A stretch of 64,000 nucleotides of DNA. Source: Antedon bifida (Eukaryota; Echinodermata; Crinoidea; Comatulida; Antedonidae). Shown piece after piece: positions 30,101-45,100 of the stretch. The notes under the pieces are model-generated. The model did no database searches. It saw only the letters and a program-made list of their open reading frames with translations, and was not told where the DNA came from. The stretch covers positions 5,334,501 to 5,398,500 of the forward strand of contig OY727094.1 of the NCBI GenBank assembly GCA_963402885.1. The letters are read 5' to 3'. Position 1 is the stretch's first letter. Every line of letters begins with the position of its first letter. The position numbers were made by a program, and so were the translations under genes.

Positions 30101-33100
30101 TCCTTCTCTGATGATAGTGATGATAATGACATGGTATGTATTTCACTTGCCCAATTTACTGGCCCACATTCTCACAAGATGAGGTGCCAATGGTGGATGA
30201 ATCTGACTCCTCTTGAAGCTCAAATGAATGGGATTCCTTCTCCGATGATAGTGATGATAATGACATGGTATGTATTTTACTTGCCCAATTTACTGGCCTA
30301 TCAGAATACAAAATAATTTCAGTATTTTTTTATCTTTTAACGATAGGTTCACAGTCACGTTGATCAGCCAGAACCGGAGTCACCAAGACAATCTAACAGA
30401 TCTCAATCTCTGCGACGTACATCTATGCGTGCCGTGTATGGAGTTGATAAGAGCAGAGAAACTCGCGAAGAAACGAAGGTAATTATAAAAAAATTGCTTC
30501 GTATTGCTTTCTGCTCACATGGGATTAGAAACTACTTTGAAAAAATATATATTGTTATTTGATTGGTTAACTTGTTGATTAGAAACTTTTTGGTTAATGA
30601 GAATACGATTCACATAGGTTTTGCTCATATGATTTGAAACTCCTATTTGGGAATATACTTTCCTCATTACTTCTGCTAAATTGAGATTAGAAAATTCTTT
30701 TGATATATGGGAATATACAATACATGTCTCATTGGTTTTGCTAATGTGGTATTAGAAACTTTTTTTAAATTGCAATTTGTTTAGCTCATTTTTTTCACAG
30801 TTCATTTGTCATCACTAAAACATTTCAAAACATACATTTACAATTTCATATTTACATTATAAAAGTCCCATTCCAATTTGTACTGTATAATTCTCTAAAC
30901 TGGCATGCATTTTTTCGTCAATGACCGATGAGGATGATAATCAATTTGAACTCATCGATACTTTTGACATTTCATGTCATTAAACCACTTTGAAGGTCAT
31001 GTAAAAGATATAAAAATGAAGTAACATAAAATATTCAAGAGGATGATAGTTAAATAAGTAACTTGGCATTGATGTTATATTTATTAAGACTCTGCCTCAA
31101 CTCTTATCTAAGACACATTTCCAAATTTAAATTTACTCATGGCAAAAAATTGTTTTGATACCAGAATGTTTTCAATTTTGTGCTTAATATTTCATGGACT
31201 GTACAATATTTTCATTCACAAAAAATTGGTATAACATGGATTATAAAAGCTAAAAATAGACAGCTTAAACTTAGAGAGGCCTTACCCTGCAGAGGGTTGA
31301 AAATGGCTTATGATGATGATGATGACAGTATGTTCTCAAAGTGGGACTTGAACCCATACCTTAACCTCCATATTTTACCCTTGATAGGAAAACCATTTTT
31401 TAACACTACAATGTTTTAAATTTTCACTTATTTATAAACTTTGTGTGGGAACACATAAGCTCCAGATTTCTTGCCTATGCTAATACCTCTAAACCACCAC
31501 TTTCTCCCGACAGCTTCTGCAAATTTATAATCTATTCAATACTCGATTATCAAGATGCAAACTTTCTAAATGTTTTCAAATGTTGCCTCTAATCACATTA
31601 AAGATAAATGACATTTGCTTGTCAGAGATGGTTACTTATTTAAAATCTTATTTGATGTTTAATAATTGAAGATCATGTGACCTTTCATATATTTGAGAGA
31701 ATTTAAAGTAACCTTTGCTGTTTGTCCTTAAGTGGTTTGCCTGTAGGTAATACTTATATATCAAAGAAATCCATTGTAATGATAATGGGCTTTCTGTATT
31801 TTAACATTTTAGAATCATACTTTAAAAAATAATAGTAGAAAAAGTTTATTTCTTTAGTAAATGAATTTACTGCATCTCAGTTTACAGCTTACATATCTTA
31901 AGATAAGATAAACTTTTGCCAAATAAATTCACATCAGAGTAGCTAAACATAAATAATGTCCAAAAAATGTAATAATACTGATAAAATATAATAAAAATGA
32001 TTAAAATTGAACTTTAAAAAAAATAATTTTACAGTACACTGACTTCAGAATAATGTATATCAAAATGTAATTGTTTTAATTGGGGTTTTTGGTTGTATTT
32101 TATTGTTATGTATGTTTGTAATTAGCTATAATAAAATAAAAAGTATTTTATTAAAATTCTATACCCTTAATTTTTTGCCAAATTTCATACCAATGCCTCA
32201 TGGGACTATACCCATGTACAGAAAATACGAAAAGTTTGTAACTGTGATAATAATAGACAATCTACGTTCAATCATTGCGAAAGTAGAGCACGATTGACAG
32301 AACACGTTCTAGCTGTAGGCAATACTGAGAGACACAGTTTATGTCATTCGCGCATTTCTACGTTTTTAATCGTCATCGAACTTCTTATTCTACTTTTAAT
32401 CTATTTTTGTAAGCCAGATTTTGAAAAAAAATCCATCACACTTTTTTGTCAAACTAAGTTCGATAGTGTAGACAGAGCTTAAGAAATAATCTTGATTATT
32501 CATCTATGGTATAATGTTGATAGAGTTTGTACAAAAAAGTTGTTTTATATCCAACACCATTCTGCTTGAAGATGAAATATAAATTTACACATTTTTTACA
32601 GAAATTTGTTTAATCTATCGCATACAAAACATGAGGAAATCTTCAATTTTTAGTGATGTCATTATGGTTTGCCATTTCCTCTGTACTAAAATATGTTTGT
32701 CCCAATTATTACATAACTGTAATGGTTTGATGTGAATGTAAAATACATATTTATCTTTTAATCCACAATATTGAAGCATATGTCAAACTATGTATGCATA
32801 AAAACACATTGTAATATTCACTATAGCAACCATATGCATGATGTGAGTGAGTGGGCGAGTGGTTAAGACAGTGGAACTGTAATACGTAACCATAACATTG
32901 GCAAGTGTTCAAGGCTCACCCGCGCCTTGGTTCTGGTGGTAGAACGAGTCTTCTTGAATAAACCGTAGGTCCAGTGTACTCATCTAGCTCATGTGCACTT
33001 TAAAGAACCTAGTACATTTCTTTCGAGACGAGTAGGGGGATATCCCGTTAATAATACATCACAGCCACATGATCATAACTGGGCCCTCTGGGAGACCAGT

Positions 33101-36100
33101 CTTTGACTGAAGAGGTCACCCAGTATAAATAAATAATAACATATACGCTGTTCAGATTTAAATAAATAACAATTACAATAATAATTTATTTATTTTTATT
33201 TATTTATTAATAACAAAGTACTCACTGGGATACATATTTTATGTTCAATTAAAAAACAACCATTTTTTTTTCATAAAATTGATTGATTTTTCTAATCTGG
33301 AACACACATATTCAGGTTTACATAGTAGTAGTCACAATTATATATACGTCAGGCTTAATGGAACACTGATATTAGTACTGATGGGTTATTTAATCACTCT
33401 TTAGACATTATAATTATATGTTTTAAATTTTGAACATTTTATTTCAATTCATGACAGTTTGAATAATGGGTAACTCTCTGATTGATAGATATTCAAGGTT
33501 TTTTCTATTAAAGCTCTGTATACACTATCAAACTAGTTTGACAAAAACAGTGTGGTATTCCCAAATATGGTAGTGATATGCCCAAATATGGTAGTGGAAT
33601 GACATCATGTCCATATATGGGCATATCACATTTATTTGTCACATAAAGTTTGATAGTGTAGACAGAGATTTACAAGTTTATAAATTCACCTGTTTTTATT
33701 CAAAACATTCATTAAATTATAATTATAAAATAGTTATTTTAAACCATTGAGAGCATTTGTCATTTGTGTACTCCACAATAACAAGTATGACAAATTGAGG
33801 GAGTGATTCCCAATACCACCAGGCAATAAAATGCATTATCATTATATTCCAATAATTGCCTGGCTATACTAATTACATATTATTATTGTTTAATATGATG
33901 GAATACTGTAATTTATTTTAAGGCGTATTCCGAGAAATTACAGAAAATTAGTTTGGGCAAGGTCGGAAAGGTGAAGGAGTTGTACACGCAGCAATCCTTT
34001 AGATTTTAATTCTATTACTGTGTACATTGAGTAGTTCAATTAATTTTGTCATTATTAACTAACTTGGCTTTAAGAGATAAAAAAGCAATCAAAATTTACA
34101 TAATCTAAATTAAGAAAACCATTACAACAAAATACAATAAAGCTATCAATTCTTCAGTAATATCTTTATTAAATATTGTTTTTTTTTTCACCTGTAAGAA
34201 GAAAATGTAAATAAAAGATAGGCTTATACTAAGTGTGGGTGGGCACAGGTTTTCGGTTGTTGAAATAAATGTTGAATTTAAGGAATTTTGTTGGGGCTGT
34301 GTTGAAATGAGGCTGTGTAAAATATCTTTTAACATAGCATCTCTGCTGCCCCTGTTGTGGACATACAAATGAGTGATACATCATGATATTTGCTTGTCAT
34401 GAAGAGACCCTTAGGGGAGATGAAAGTTGATTCATATGTCGTCCACACCTGTGCGCAGTTCAGCCCAGTTAGTAATATTCCCACACACAAACAATGTGAG
34501 GGCTACATATTTTATTATTTTAATAGCCACAAAGAAAAATAACCTTCTAAAAAGGTTGATGTCGCCGCCTATATCCGGCCAGCACAATTACAACCACGAT
34601 ATTCACTCACAAAACTACCCATATTTTATTTACGCTTGTAGACATATTTTTCAATATTCATATCTTTTCAATTACATTGCTTTTTTTTCATTTTTGTTGC
34701 TATCTATAGCAGTCGCCTCTTGTAGAATGGGTAAGTCAAAGTTCTACTAATACATTATGTTTCTTTAATATTTTATGTGTGTTGAATTTTTTAATAACCT
34801 GTCTTGAATGTTATACTAACTTTAGTAGTAGATTTGTATTGCATACAGTAGTCTTGTACTACAGTAGAATCCATTTGGAACCCAAAATGTCGTCTGATCC
34901 TTAAAGGCCAATTTACCTAGACGTGTGTTAACGGTAAGCAGAATTTAACCAAAATACCAAAATAATATAAATAAATATGTTATTTCTTATGACCATTTAC
35001 ACAAAACGCTGAGCAGACAGGCGATGCAGATTTGACATGGGACATTCTATACACACAGTTTTTTCTATGGCTATTACCGGTCTTCTGTGTAAATTTGCCT
35101 TAAACAGGAGTGTCCCTCAGATAGAATCTTAGTGTCAGAACACATAGCCCTTGTTTGTTTAACATGAATGTATCCCCTTAAGGAGTGTCCCCTGAGCAGT
35201 GGTATCCAAACGAAGGGTTCTACTGTCATAATTAGTTTACTCTGCATGTATATGTTTGTTTTTCCTAAAATCGATTATAATTTTGTTTCTTCTCTATTTT
35301 TGTATTCCTGTACTTCTGTATTTATGTAATGTTCTCCTAATATAGAAATTCATTCTGGTCTATTAATTGAAGTAACACATTATTGATATACTATATAACT
35401 ATAGTCTACTAAATGCAAAAAGTAGTATCGTACTTTGTCTATCCAATTGACAAAATATAGCCTCCATCACTCCTAGCCTACTACTACTACTAGATTTGTG
35501 TATTATTTTCTTACATCATTTTTAATACCGGTAGGAGCCAATTCAGTCCGGCAAATCTTGCTGGCAAAACCTGCTTTGAAAGAACACCGATGTCATATTT
35601 TCTAAAGCTCCTGTCTACACTATCAAACTTTAAATGTGATGTGCCCATATATGGACATGATGATGTCAATATCACTACCATATTTAAGCATATCACTGCC
35701 ATATTTGGGCACATCACACTTTTTTTGTCAAACTAATAATAGTGTAGACAGAGCTTTAGTATACTACATAGCAATATTATGTTAATTTACATGGATCATC
35801 TATCTGATATAGATAGACATTAGAGATATTATCATTGCATGATGATAGCTATTTGAAATGGTAATGATATATAATAAATCATAAGTTTTATAAGATCGAT
35901 TCTAAAATTTGAAATGTTAAACATTCACTCATTATAGGCCTAATTTTAAAAAATGTAGGAAGAGAACTATTTCGTTCGTAAAGCCACCATTTAAATTCAT
36001 TTTAAATTCATTTTTAACATTCTCTTATTAATTTTAAAAAAGGAAGAATAGGATTTTGAATCTTCCTTCGTTCCCTGGTCGAGCCACCATTTAAATGAAC

Positions 36101-39100
36101 ATATCTAGCTAAGAATGCTATATGCACAGATGTAGTTTGCATAGATCTTTCCTCTCTTTCCTCTCTTTCCTCTCTTTCCCCCATTCCCCTCCAGGTATTT
36201 CCTGGATATACCATTTAAACTTGTAACTAATTAATGACCATACAAATAAACTTAAATTAAAAAGATACCCTCCTAAAAAAAGGATGCTGTGCACCTATCC
36301 TATTTGTTTAGCTCTTTTCTCCTCCATAATGTCTGTTCCTTCACCTCTCCCCCCCCCCCCCCCTCCCCATTATTATCTGGATCTACCATTTAAACTTTTA
36401 CCTAATTCTTGTTAAAGATATCCAGCCATAAGGGATGGATGCCATAGGCACTGACTGTTTGCGTAGCTGTCCTTCTGTTAATTGACATTTCTAAGCTACA
36501 GTAGTTTTATACTGAACGGAGCGTTTACCATGTGACTGAGTGTAAACTTAAAGATTACACATAACTGTCACTGATAAGGAATTCGCTGTAGAACTCTGTC
36601 TAATCTAAATATTGATGACTGATTTTAATTAAAATAATGATTTATTGATTGATGGTTTAATCGTTCTCTTGATTGATTAGTTAAATTAAAAGTATTTTTA
36701 TTTTTCCTTCATTTATAATTTCAAATCCCATGCCTTGCTGAATGGACAAAGAGTATAAACAATTTTGATTGTGGTTTGTCTATTTTTTCGATTCCTAACC
36801 ACATGTACAGTAAGAGAGTATAATTAGTAATATAAGGTAGAAATCAATTCAACGCATTATCAACCTAAACCTCTATCATTACACTTTTTGCAACAACCCT
36901 CAACACCATTGGTGTCCTCAAGTTAAAAGCAACTATCCCATTTGTATTATAATAATAATAATCTATTAATAGTCTATTCCAACATAACCTAACAAAGCCA
37001 CTGTTATACTATGTTAATGTAATTATACATTTTTGGCTTGGTTTTAGTGAATCTTGGGTTACACGAAGGTTAATTTATTTAAAACCTTGAATGTTTAAAT
37101 TATTTATTTTATAGAATAATTAATATATTTCGGTCCATGACACCAAGGATTTTCTAGAGATACTAATAACTGAACCTGATGCAATTAAAAATAATAACGC
37201 AATGAAAATTCCATCAAAAAACATAAAAAAACCTCCCTCCTCTCCCACATTTCTGAAAACCGCCATTTATTATTTGGTATTTTTTTCTGATTTTGTACAT
37301 TGTACGGTACTTTACCTTATATTTTATAGCTCAAAAAATGATTTTAATTAACTAGAATAAAATGGAAAAAAAGATGTCTGATGAGGCAAGCTATGTGTAT
37401 TGGAAAATTTAAATAAAGATTGTACTTAAATTAAAGAGAAGAGTTACAGGTCAAGGGTTAAGCTGTGTTCACACTAAGCCGGAAAAAATTCTGGGATATT
37501 TTCGTTTTTTTTGGGCACTGCATTCACATGTGTATATGTTTTGTACTGAAACTAGACAAACTTATATATTTGAAAAATTCCAATAAACTGAAAACTACAA
37601 AGAATTAAATTATGTATTATCGCAGCAGGTTTTTTTTGTGTGGAAAAAGTATATTTACAATTAACGGTAAAAACATGACCATAACGTTATGATTTATCGC
37701 AGCTTCCTGGCTACCAGTTTTTAACCTTTTACATCTGCTATTTCAGTCCTGCATGTTATTCGATATTTTTGTATAAGTCGTTGTCCTCTGTGACGTGTGC
37801 TTGTTCAATTACCCGCATCCCCCAGCTCACTTCTCACCCTTTCCCCAAATCTCATAACTGATATTTGACAACATTTGAATGTTTAATGTTTGATAAAAAT
37901 AACAAAGTTTATGTAATGCACATTCTAAATTATGGTTTAAACATTAAAACTAACTAGAAAAGTTACATGATTTTACTCCGGAAATGTCCTTTAACATTAA
38001 AGTTCGGTCACATGAACTGGATAAGCTTGGTTATAATTTGATGTTTTTGTTGTACTACTGTACGTGTAGAGTTGTGAATCATTCCGTTAGTTGGTTACTT
38101 AATTTCATTAGTCAAGAGGAAACTTCTGAAGGTTGCCAGGGTTTGAGTAACGTTCCTTGGAAACATTTACGGTGAAACATTCAAACTTGTATGAGATTCA
38201 CGTAAGGAATTAGATATGGGAGTGGAAAGGATGTCTCGCAACTCTACAGGATGTTGTATCCACTTAGGCAGTAGTTTGAAGGTAATTGCGAGATCATTAA
38301 TTCACTTAATGTGTTAGGTAATTAATTTATTTGTGATTAGTAATTTGAATTTTACACTCACTGATTTTTGTTACCTATTGGTATGTAAGGAAATATTAGG
38401 AGTTGGTCAGATGACTTGTATGGTTGTAAAAGCTGCATTTACAATTAAAATAATTAGGAAAGTGTTTCAGTTTGATTAGCATTTTGAGATTGTTCCTCAA
38501 ATTTGTAAGTTTGGTAGATGTCTTATAGATGTTGTAATACTACATTCTTTCAGTTCGATTGGTAGTGTAGTTTGAAATACTTGAGGTTGTAAAAGTTTGG
38601 TAGATATCGCATCAAAATGTTTCTTTTACTAACTTTGTGAACATTCCTTCAGTTGGAGTATTATTATGAGATGGTACACTACCTGCATTATAGGTTGTAG
38701 AATTTTGGTGGATATCGCATCAAAAGGTTAATTTTACTAACTTTGTGGGCATTCCTTCAGAGTATTGTGAGATGGTACGCAACCTACCTTAGGTTGTAGA
38801 ATTTTGGTGGATGTCTCATCAAAATGTGTCTTTTACTGACTTTGTGGACATTATTTAGTTGGATTATTATTGTTAGATGTTACACTACTGTACACCTCAG
38901 ATTGTAAAGTTTTGGTGGAAATTTTTTTGACTAAACTGTGAGAACATTTTTTTTTGTTGGATTATTATTTTGGGATCAATGCATTTGCAATACTTACATC
39001 TGGTTGTAATAGTTTGGTGAATGTCTCATCAAAATGTTCCTTTTTCCAGCAATAGTTCAAAGATAGAAGTGAGAACATTCATCCACTTAGATATTATTAT

Positions 39101-42100
39101 TATTATAAGATTTTGCACTGCTTTACCTCTTTCCGTAAGGAATGCAGAAGAGAGATTTTTCAAAATTACAAGATGTCCCCTATACTAAAGCAATAGTTCA
39201 AAGATAGAAGTGAGAACATTCATCCACTTAGATATTATTATTAATATTATAAGATTTTGCACTGCTTTACCTCTTTCCGTAAGGAATGCAGAAGAGGGAT
39301 TTTTCAAAATTACAAGATGTCCCCTATACTTAAGCAATAGTTTAAAGGTAGAAGTGAGAACATTTATTCACTTAGATATTATTATTAATATTATAAGATT
39401 TTGCACTGCTTTACCTCTTTCCGTAAGGAATGCAGAAGAGGGATTTTTCAAAATTACAAGATGTCCCCTATACTTAAGCAATAGTTTAAAGGTAGAAGTG
39501 AGAACATTTATTCACTTAGATATTATTATTAATATTATAAGATTTTGCACTGCTTTACCTCTTTCCGTAAGGAATGCAGAAGAGGGATTTTTCAAAATTA
39601 CAAGATGTCCCCTATACTTAAGCAATAGTTTAAAGGTAGAAGTGAGAACATTTATTCACTTGGATAGTATTATTATGAGATCTTACACTGTTTACCTCCT
39701 TCCAAGTTTTCAATAGGGAATGCAAAAGTGAGATGTGTATTTCAAAATTACAAGATGTTCCTTTTACAAGCAATAGTTTAAAGATAGAAGTGAGAACGTG
39801 TATTCATTTAGTTGGATTTTTAGTTTATTGCTAGATACTGCTGTACTACAATACAACTGTTTTCCTTGTCTGTTTTATTATTATGTGACATCTTCACCAT
39901 CCTCCTCCCTCACCTTCTCCCTCCATCTTAGAGTGAGTTATCCTGAAGTAGGAAGGATGTTCCACTTAAAAGCAGTAGTTTGAGAACATGGTATTTATAA
40001 AGAAAAACAAATATGAATAAAGATATGAAGAAATGATGATAATCGTTTAATTTAGATATACATACTGTATCAAGACAATATTATTAGATTATTATATTAG
40101 GATGACCCAATTAAAAAGATGATAACATTTCCATCAAAGTCCCAAAAGTAGAGATTTATTATTGTTATGAATAGAAATGATTATTTATCAGGTAAAATGA
40201 AAATTGAGGCGCCAGGTAAAGAGTATTTTACAAATATTATTATTTTAGATTTCCACTTCAGATGTATTTTAAACATATTTGCGAGAACCTAAATCCGTTT
40301 AATCGTCGAGGTACAACATCAGTGATTAGCGAGTGGCGCCGTTTAGACGGCCTTGCGTGCGACGCCTTGAATAACTTGGAAATCGACAACAAGTAGATTG
40401 GATGAAATGTTGCTTTTTAAACCCATTAACAAGTTCTAATCCTATGAAGAGGATTGGGATAAAGATTGAAATGAATTACATGTCATTCTAGAGTTAAATA
40501 AATTATATTGGAAGGCTAAAATAAGTTACGTTGCAAAGCAGAAAGTAAGGTATATAGCAGTGCTTAAATATATTGAAAACCTCAAGTTTAATAGTGAAGT
40601 TAATGGAATTAAATTGTGTTATAGTTGTATCATAATTTTAATGCTGTTTAAATTGAGGACGCAGATTGCCAATAGCCACTCCATATATCACTGTCGTATT
40701 CCTGTATGTAGGTTGAGTAATAAGAGTACATACATTACTTTTACCAAATAACCAATACATTTTCAAAATTCAATTTCTTTCAAAATTTGTTCCTTAAATT
40801 GTTATTCTCGATTTTAGAACTTTTATTTTATAAAAAAATTTTATTTTAGTGACCTTACATGCATAGTTAAATATGTTTCTGTAATTGTTTATACAGATTT
40901 AACAATATGTTAAAATGAAGCTACTGTCCCTTTATTAAGGTCATAGGCCTCCTTTGGAACCAACACTGTGTCCCTTAAAAGGGGTTGACAGTAGTGTTTA
41001 TCCTCAATGATTTTACAGTGTTCCCATTATAGGGGTATCCCATGCATATGGGTGTTGGCCAAGTGTACATTTGCAATTGCGATCTGTGTTGAGAATAATA
41101 CTGGCTGACCTCTATAAATAACTATCTCTACCCACGAGTAATTTAATTCCCCTAACATTTATTAGTTACAAAACCTAAGCAAACAGAGTATGTTGCTTTT
41201 AAGCTTTTAAATATAATCAGAAACGTACCAAGAATGACAATGTAAACAAAGAAGTATATTAATGTGCTTTATATGATGATTGTATTAAGTACGATAAAGA
41301 CTTAGAGCTATTTTCTTTAATAGTAACCGCACTTCTGAGAAATTAGGCGTACAGTTATCTAATGTAGAATTTATTACCTTGTATTCTATTCTAAGTTGAG
41401 AAAAAGAAATTTGAAAGATGTTTATGTATTATGAACTGCAAAATTCATTTAATATTTTGATTAATAATTGCAAGTATGTAGTAACGTTGAAATATGAAGA
41501 AAAGAAAATGTAAATTGTTTTTATGGAACCATAAGAGTTAACAGTGGGGGTGGGTGATGTTGATGTCCAAGCTGTGATTTGACCCTGTGTTTTGTCAAAA
41601 ATCTTTGCAACTTATCATCTAGTCACATTTGCTTATATATTCATTTTTTATCAATTTATTTGTGTGTAGATGCTTGCCTTTCAACTTTTCAACTGATTCA
41701 TTTTATTTTAAAACTGCATGTATTTCTTACATTTTCTTTTTTACTTATTATACCTACTACTACTACTACTACTACTACTAGATAAACAGTTCTCCATATT
41801 GTTCTTATTGTCTTTTTACTAACTAATAACAATGTTTCCATTGCTATTCTAAGCTCAGTTGTCTACACTATCAAATTTTATGTCACAAAAAAAATGTGAT
41901 TTGCCCATTATGGACATGATGATGTCATATCACTGCCATATTTAAACATATCATATCACTACCATATTTGGGCACATCACATTTTTTTCCAAAAAATAGT
42001 GTAGACAGAACATTAAATATCCTATAAGGGACACCTTCAGGACCAAATAAAGTGTCCCCTTAATAGGGGTGTCCCCTGAATAGTGATAAGTCATGGTGTT

Positions 42101-45100
42101 AAAACATAATAGTAGTTTCCCTAGGAAACTTCCCATAGTAAAGTGTCCCCTTAATAGGTGTGTCCCAAGGAGGTTTCTACTGTATTATATAAATATTAAT
42201 ATTCTGAATTATGATTGAATCACTAATAATACCAAAATACTAATCATTTGAACATATTATAATAACAATAAAATATAATTTTATAGGTGAAAAGTAGGCG
42301 GAGTTTAGACAAAGTTCGAAGTCTGTTTTTTGGTGTTCGAAACTCGTACTCATCAAAGACAGAAGCCAAAGAAGAAGATTTGGAAGAAGGTGAGAACATT
42401 TACTCTTCTATACTATATAAATTAACCAATATTCTTCACTTTTTTATCTGTGTAAAAGGTTAATGAAAAATATATATAAACTTTTATAAAAATAAAAAAT
42501 AAGTTTTTTGTGTAAAAATCAACATGATTTTAATCTGTTCAAAGCTGGTTAAGTATATTAAGAATATTTTTGTTCAATGTAACCATAGTACCAAGGATAC
42601 TGAGTTCTGAAGATCAAAGAGTTTACCTGTGGCTGCGACACGATCAGCTACAATCCCCTTAACAGGCGCCGCACGCCGCAGAGAATTATGTGCATAGTAC
42701 AGTACTATTGGTATTTGCTGCAGCCAGACATAAGATCAAAGGACTGTTATGAGTTCCTATCTTGGCAGGGCGAGCTCAGTGTCCTGTTGTTAGATTGCCT
42801 TGATTGTACTAAACACTATTCAAAAGCATTTTATGCAAAATCTATTAATGCTTTTCAAGAACAAAATTACATTTATTAAAATGTTATTTCCAGTTCATCT
42901 ATTTCATCATGAATATCTAAATGGACTTCCTGTTGTACAGCAGTAGTCATGGTATAAGGCACCTTTTCGTACGTAACCTACAAATGTTGCCGGGCCCTTG
43001 GGACGCGTAGTCATCATCAAATGCACGCATTTATGTAATTTCCAATTGAATTGTGTTAATCACATTGAAAACTGGAGTTTCATGGTGTCTATTCAGATCA
43101 TAGAGTTAGGCCTAATATCTATATGCTAAGATTAAGCAGCAAGTTCTTGTATATTGTACTGTATTTTTGAATTGCAGTAAAAAGGCCAATCAACGTAGAA
43201 CTAGGAAGTCCTTTGTTGTAAATAGCAATCATGTGTATAATTTAAATGTTCAATGATAACTATATACTGTAAATTTTGTTTGAATTTGTATCATTTTATT
43301 TTAACAGTATTTTAACATTGGCTTATGCCGTTTTTGCAATCTGTGTTTTTAACAGTATTTCAACATAGGCCTATTAACAGTATTTTAACATTGGCCTAGA
43401 ACGTTTTTGCAGTCTGCGTTTTTAACAGTATTTTAACATTGGCCTATTATTAACAGTATTTTAACATTGGCCTATGGCGTTTTTGCAGTCTGATTTTTAA
43501 CAGTATTTTAACATGGCCTATTAACAGTATTTTAACATTGGCCTAGAACGTTTTTGCAGTCTGCGTTTTTAACAGTATTTTAACATGGCCTATTAACAGT
43601 ATTTTAAGATTGGCCTAGAACGTTTTTGCAGTCTGCGTTTTTAACAGTATTTTAACATTGGCCTATTAACAGTATTTTAACATTGGCCTAGAACGTTTTT
43701 GCAGTCTGCGTTTTTAACAGTATTTTAACATTGGCCTATTAACAGTATTTTAACATAGGCCTGTAGCGTTTTTGCTATTCGATGTACAGAAGTTTCTTTA
43801 TAATTTTATTGTCTTAATTATGCCATGCAAAATAAATTTCCATTTAAGTTGACCAATAACATGTCTTGAATCTTGAACTGTACTGTATGTACCTGTAGTG
43901 TCCCCTTAATAGAGGTGCCCTTTGAATAAGGCTTGGCCATATTGTTAAAAGATATATTTCACATTGTCAAGAATTTAATCTCAACCCGGTGCCACAGTGT
44001 AAAACATGACTGTTTCCTCAAATGGTACTTAAGCATGATATAGTTTATCCATCCTATAATTGGCAAGTGACTTGCTGTCAGATGTGTATGAAATGAAAAT
44101 TGTAACAAAAATCAAGGTTTCTCAGTATTTCATAAAGCTCCTGTTGTCAAAGAACAAAACATATTTTCAAAAATTGTAGGGGATTTCCCAATTTGTTACA
44201 TTAATTTGACATTGTCTCTCACATGTTTGCTTGGCAGAGAATGTTCTTAGACCGTAATGTACATTAGATAAATCAACAAAGATTTAGCCATTAATTATTT
44301 CTGTGCTCGCCTAAATGTCACAGCCTGAGGTGAAGTACAAAACCATCAAATACGGACAACATCTCCCACGATTTTATTAAAAACCTCCTTCACCTGTTCA
44401 TTTTCATTCTCAATTCTCAATTCTTAAGCTCTGTCTACACTATCAAACTAGTTTGATTTAAAAAAAGTGTGATGTGCCCAATATGGTAGTGATATTTCCA
44501 AATATGATACTGATATGCCCAAATATGGTACTGATATGCCCAAATATGGTAGTGATATGACATCATCATGTCCATATATGGGCACATCACATTTGTTGTC
44601 ACATAAAGTTTGATAGTGTAGACAAAGCTTCTACACTATAAAACTAGTTTGACAAAAAAAACTATGAAGTGCCCCAATATGGTAGTGATATTTACATCAT
44701 CGTGTCCATATATGAGCACATCACAATTTTATTTTGTCACATAAAGTTTGATAGTGTAGACAGAGCATTGGCATTGAAACGTGACTTTACAATAGACATT
44801 TTTAATTGATCACATTTTAATTATAGATAAGTTATTAACTTACAAAAAAATCCACTAGTATTAGTAACATACATATTAATTGCAGTACATAACATTGATA
44901 GATATTTACTCAGGCAGCTGGAAGCTAATTTAAGAATTCAGATATTAAAATGTCTGAATCAAGCAAACCTATCGATCTAGTTATTCTTTCCTATGAGCTA
45001 TTCAAAGAATTTTTTGTAGGTAGGATTAATAGCTCATCTGTAACTAAAGCTCTGTCTACACTATCAAACTAGTATGACAAAAAAAAGTGTTATGTACACC

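Larger units (their letters stand above)
30479..33922. other. ARHGEF10 intron 5
   Basis: Around 30500-30790 a loose ~95-bp motif repeats (GGGATTAGAAACTACTTTG, GGGAATATAC, TGGTTTTGCTxATxTGxxATTAGAAAC). 32430-32481 is half a MITE, 32846-33140 a SINE and 33511-33672 a MITE. Nothing else is supportable. Confidence 0.5.

Noticed and set aside
29758..30316. Two ~100-codon frames across the duplicated exon 4 block
   Set aside because: They are in a different frame from exon 4, which is fixed by phase and by the family's [13 protein letters not shown] word.
39210..39716. 168-codon open frame with a 48-residue repeat
   Set aside because: It comes from a 144-bp satellite whose period is a multiple of three. 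The residues follow DNA repeat identity with no sign of coding constraint, and diverged units lose the frame.
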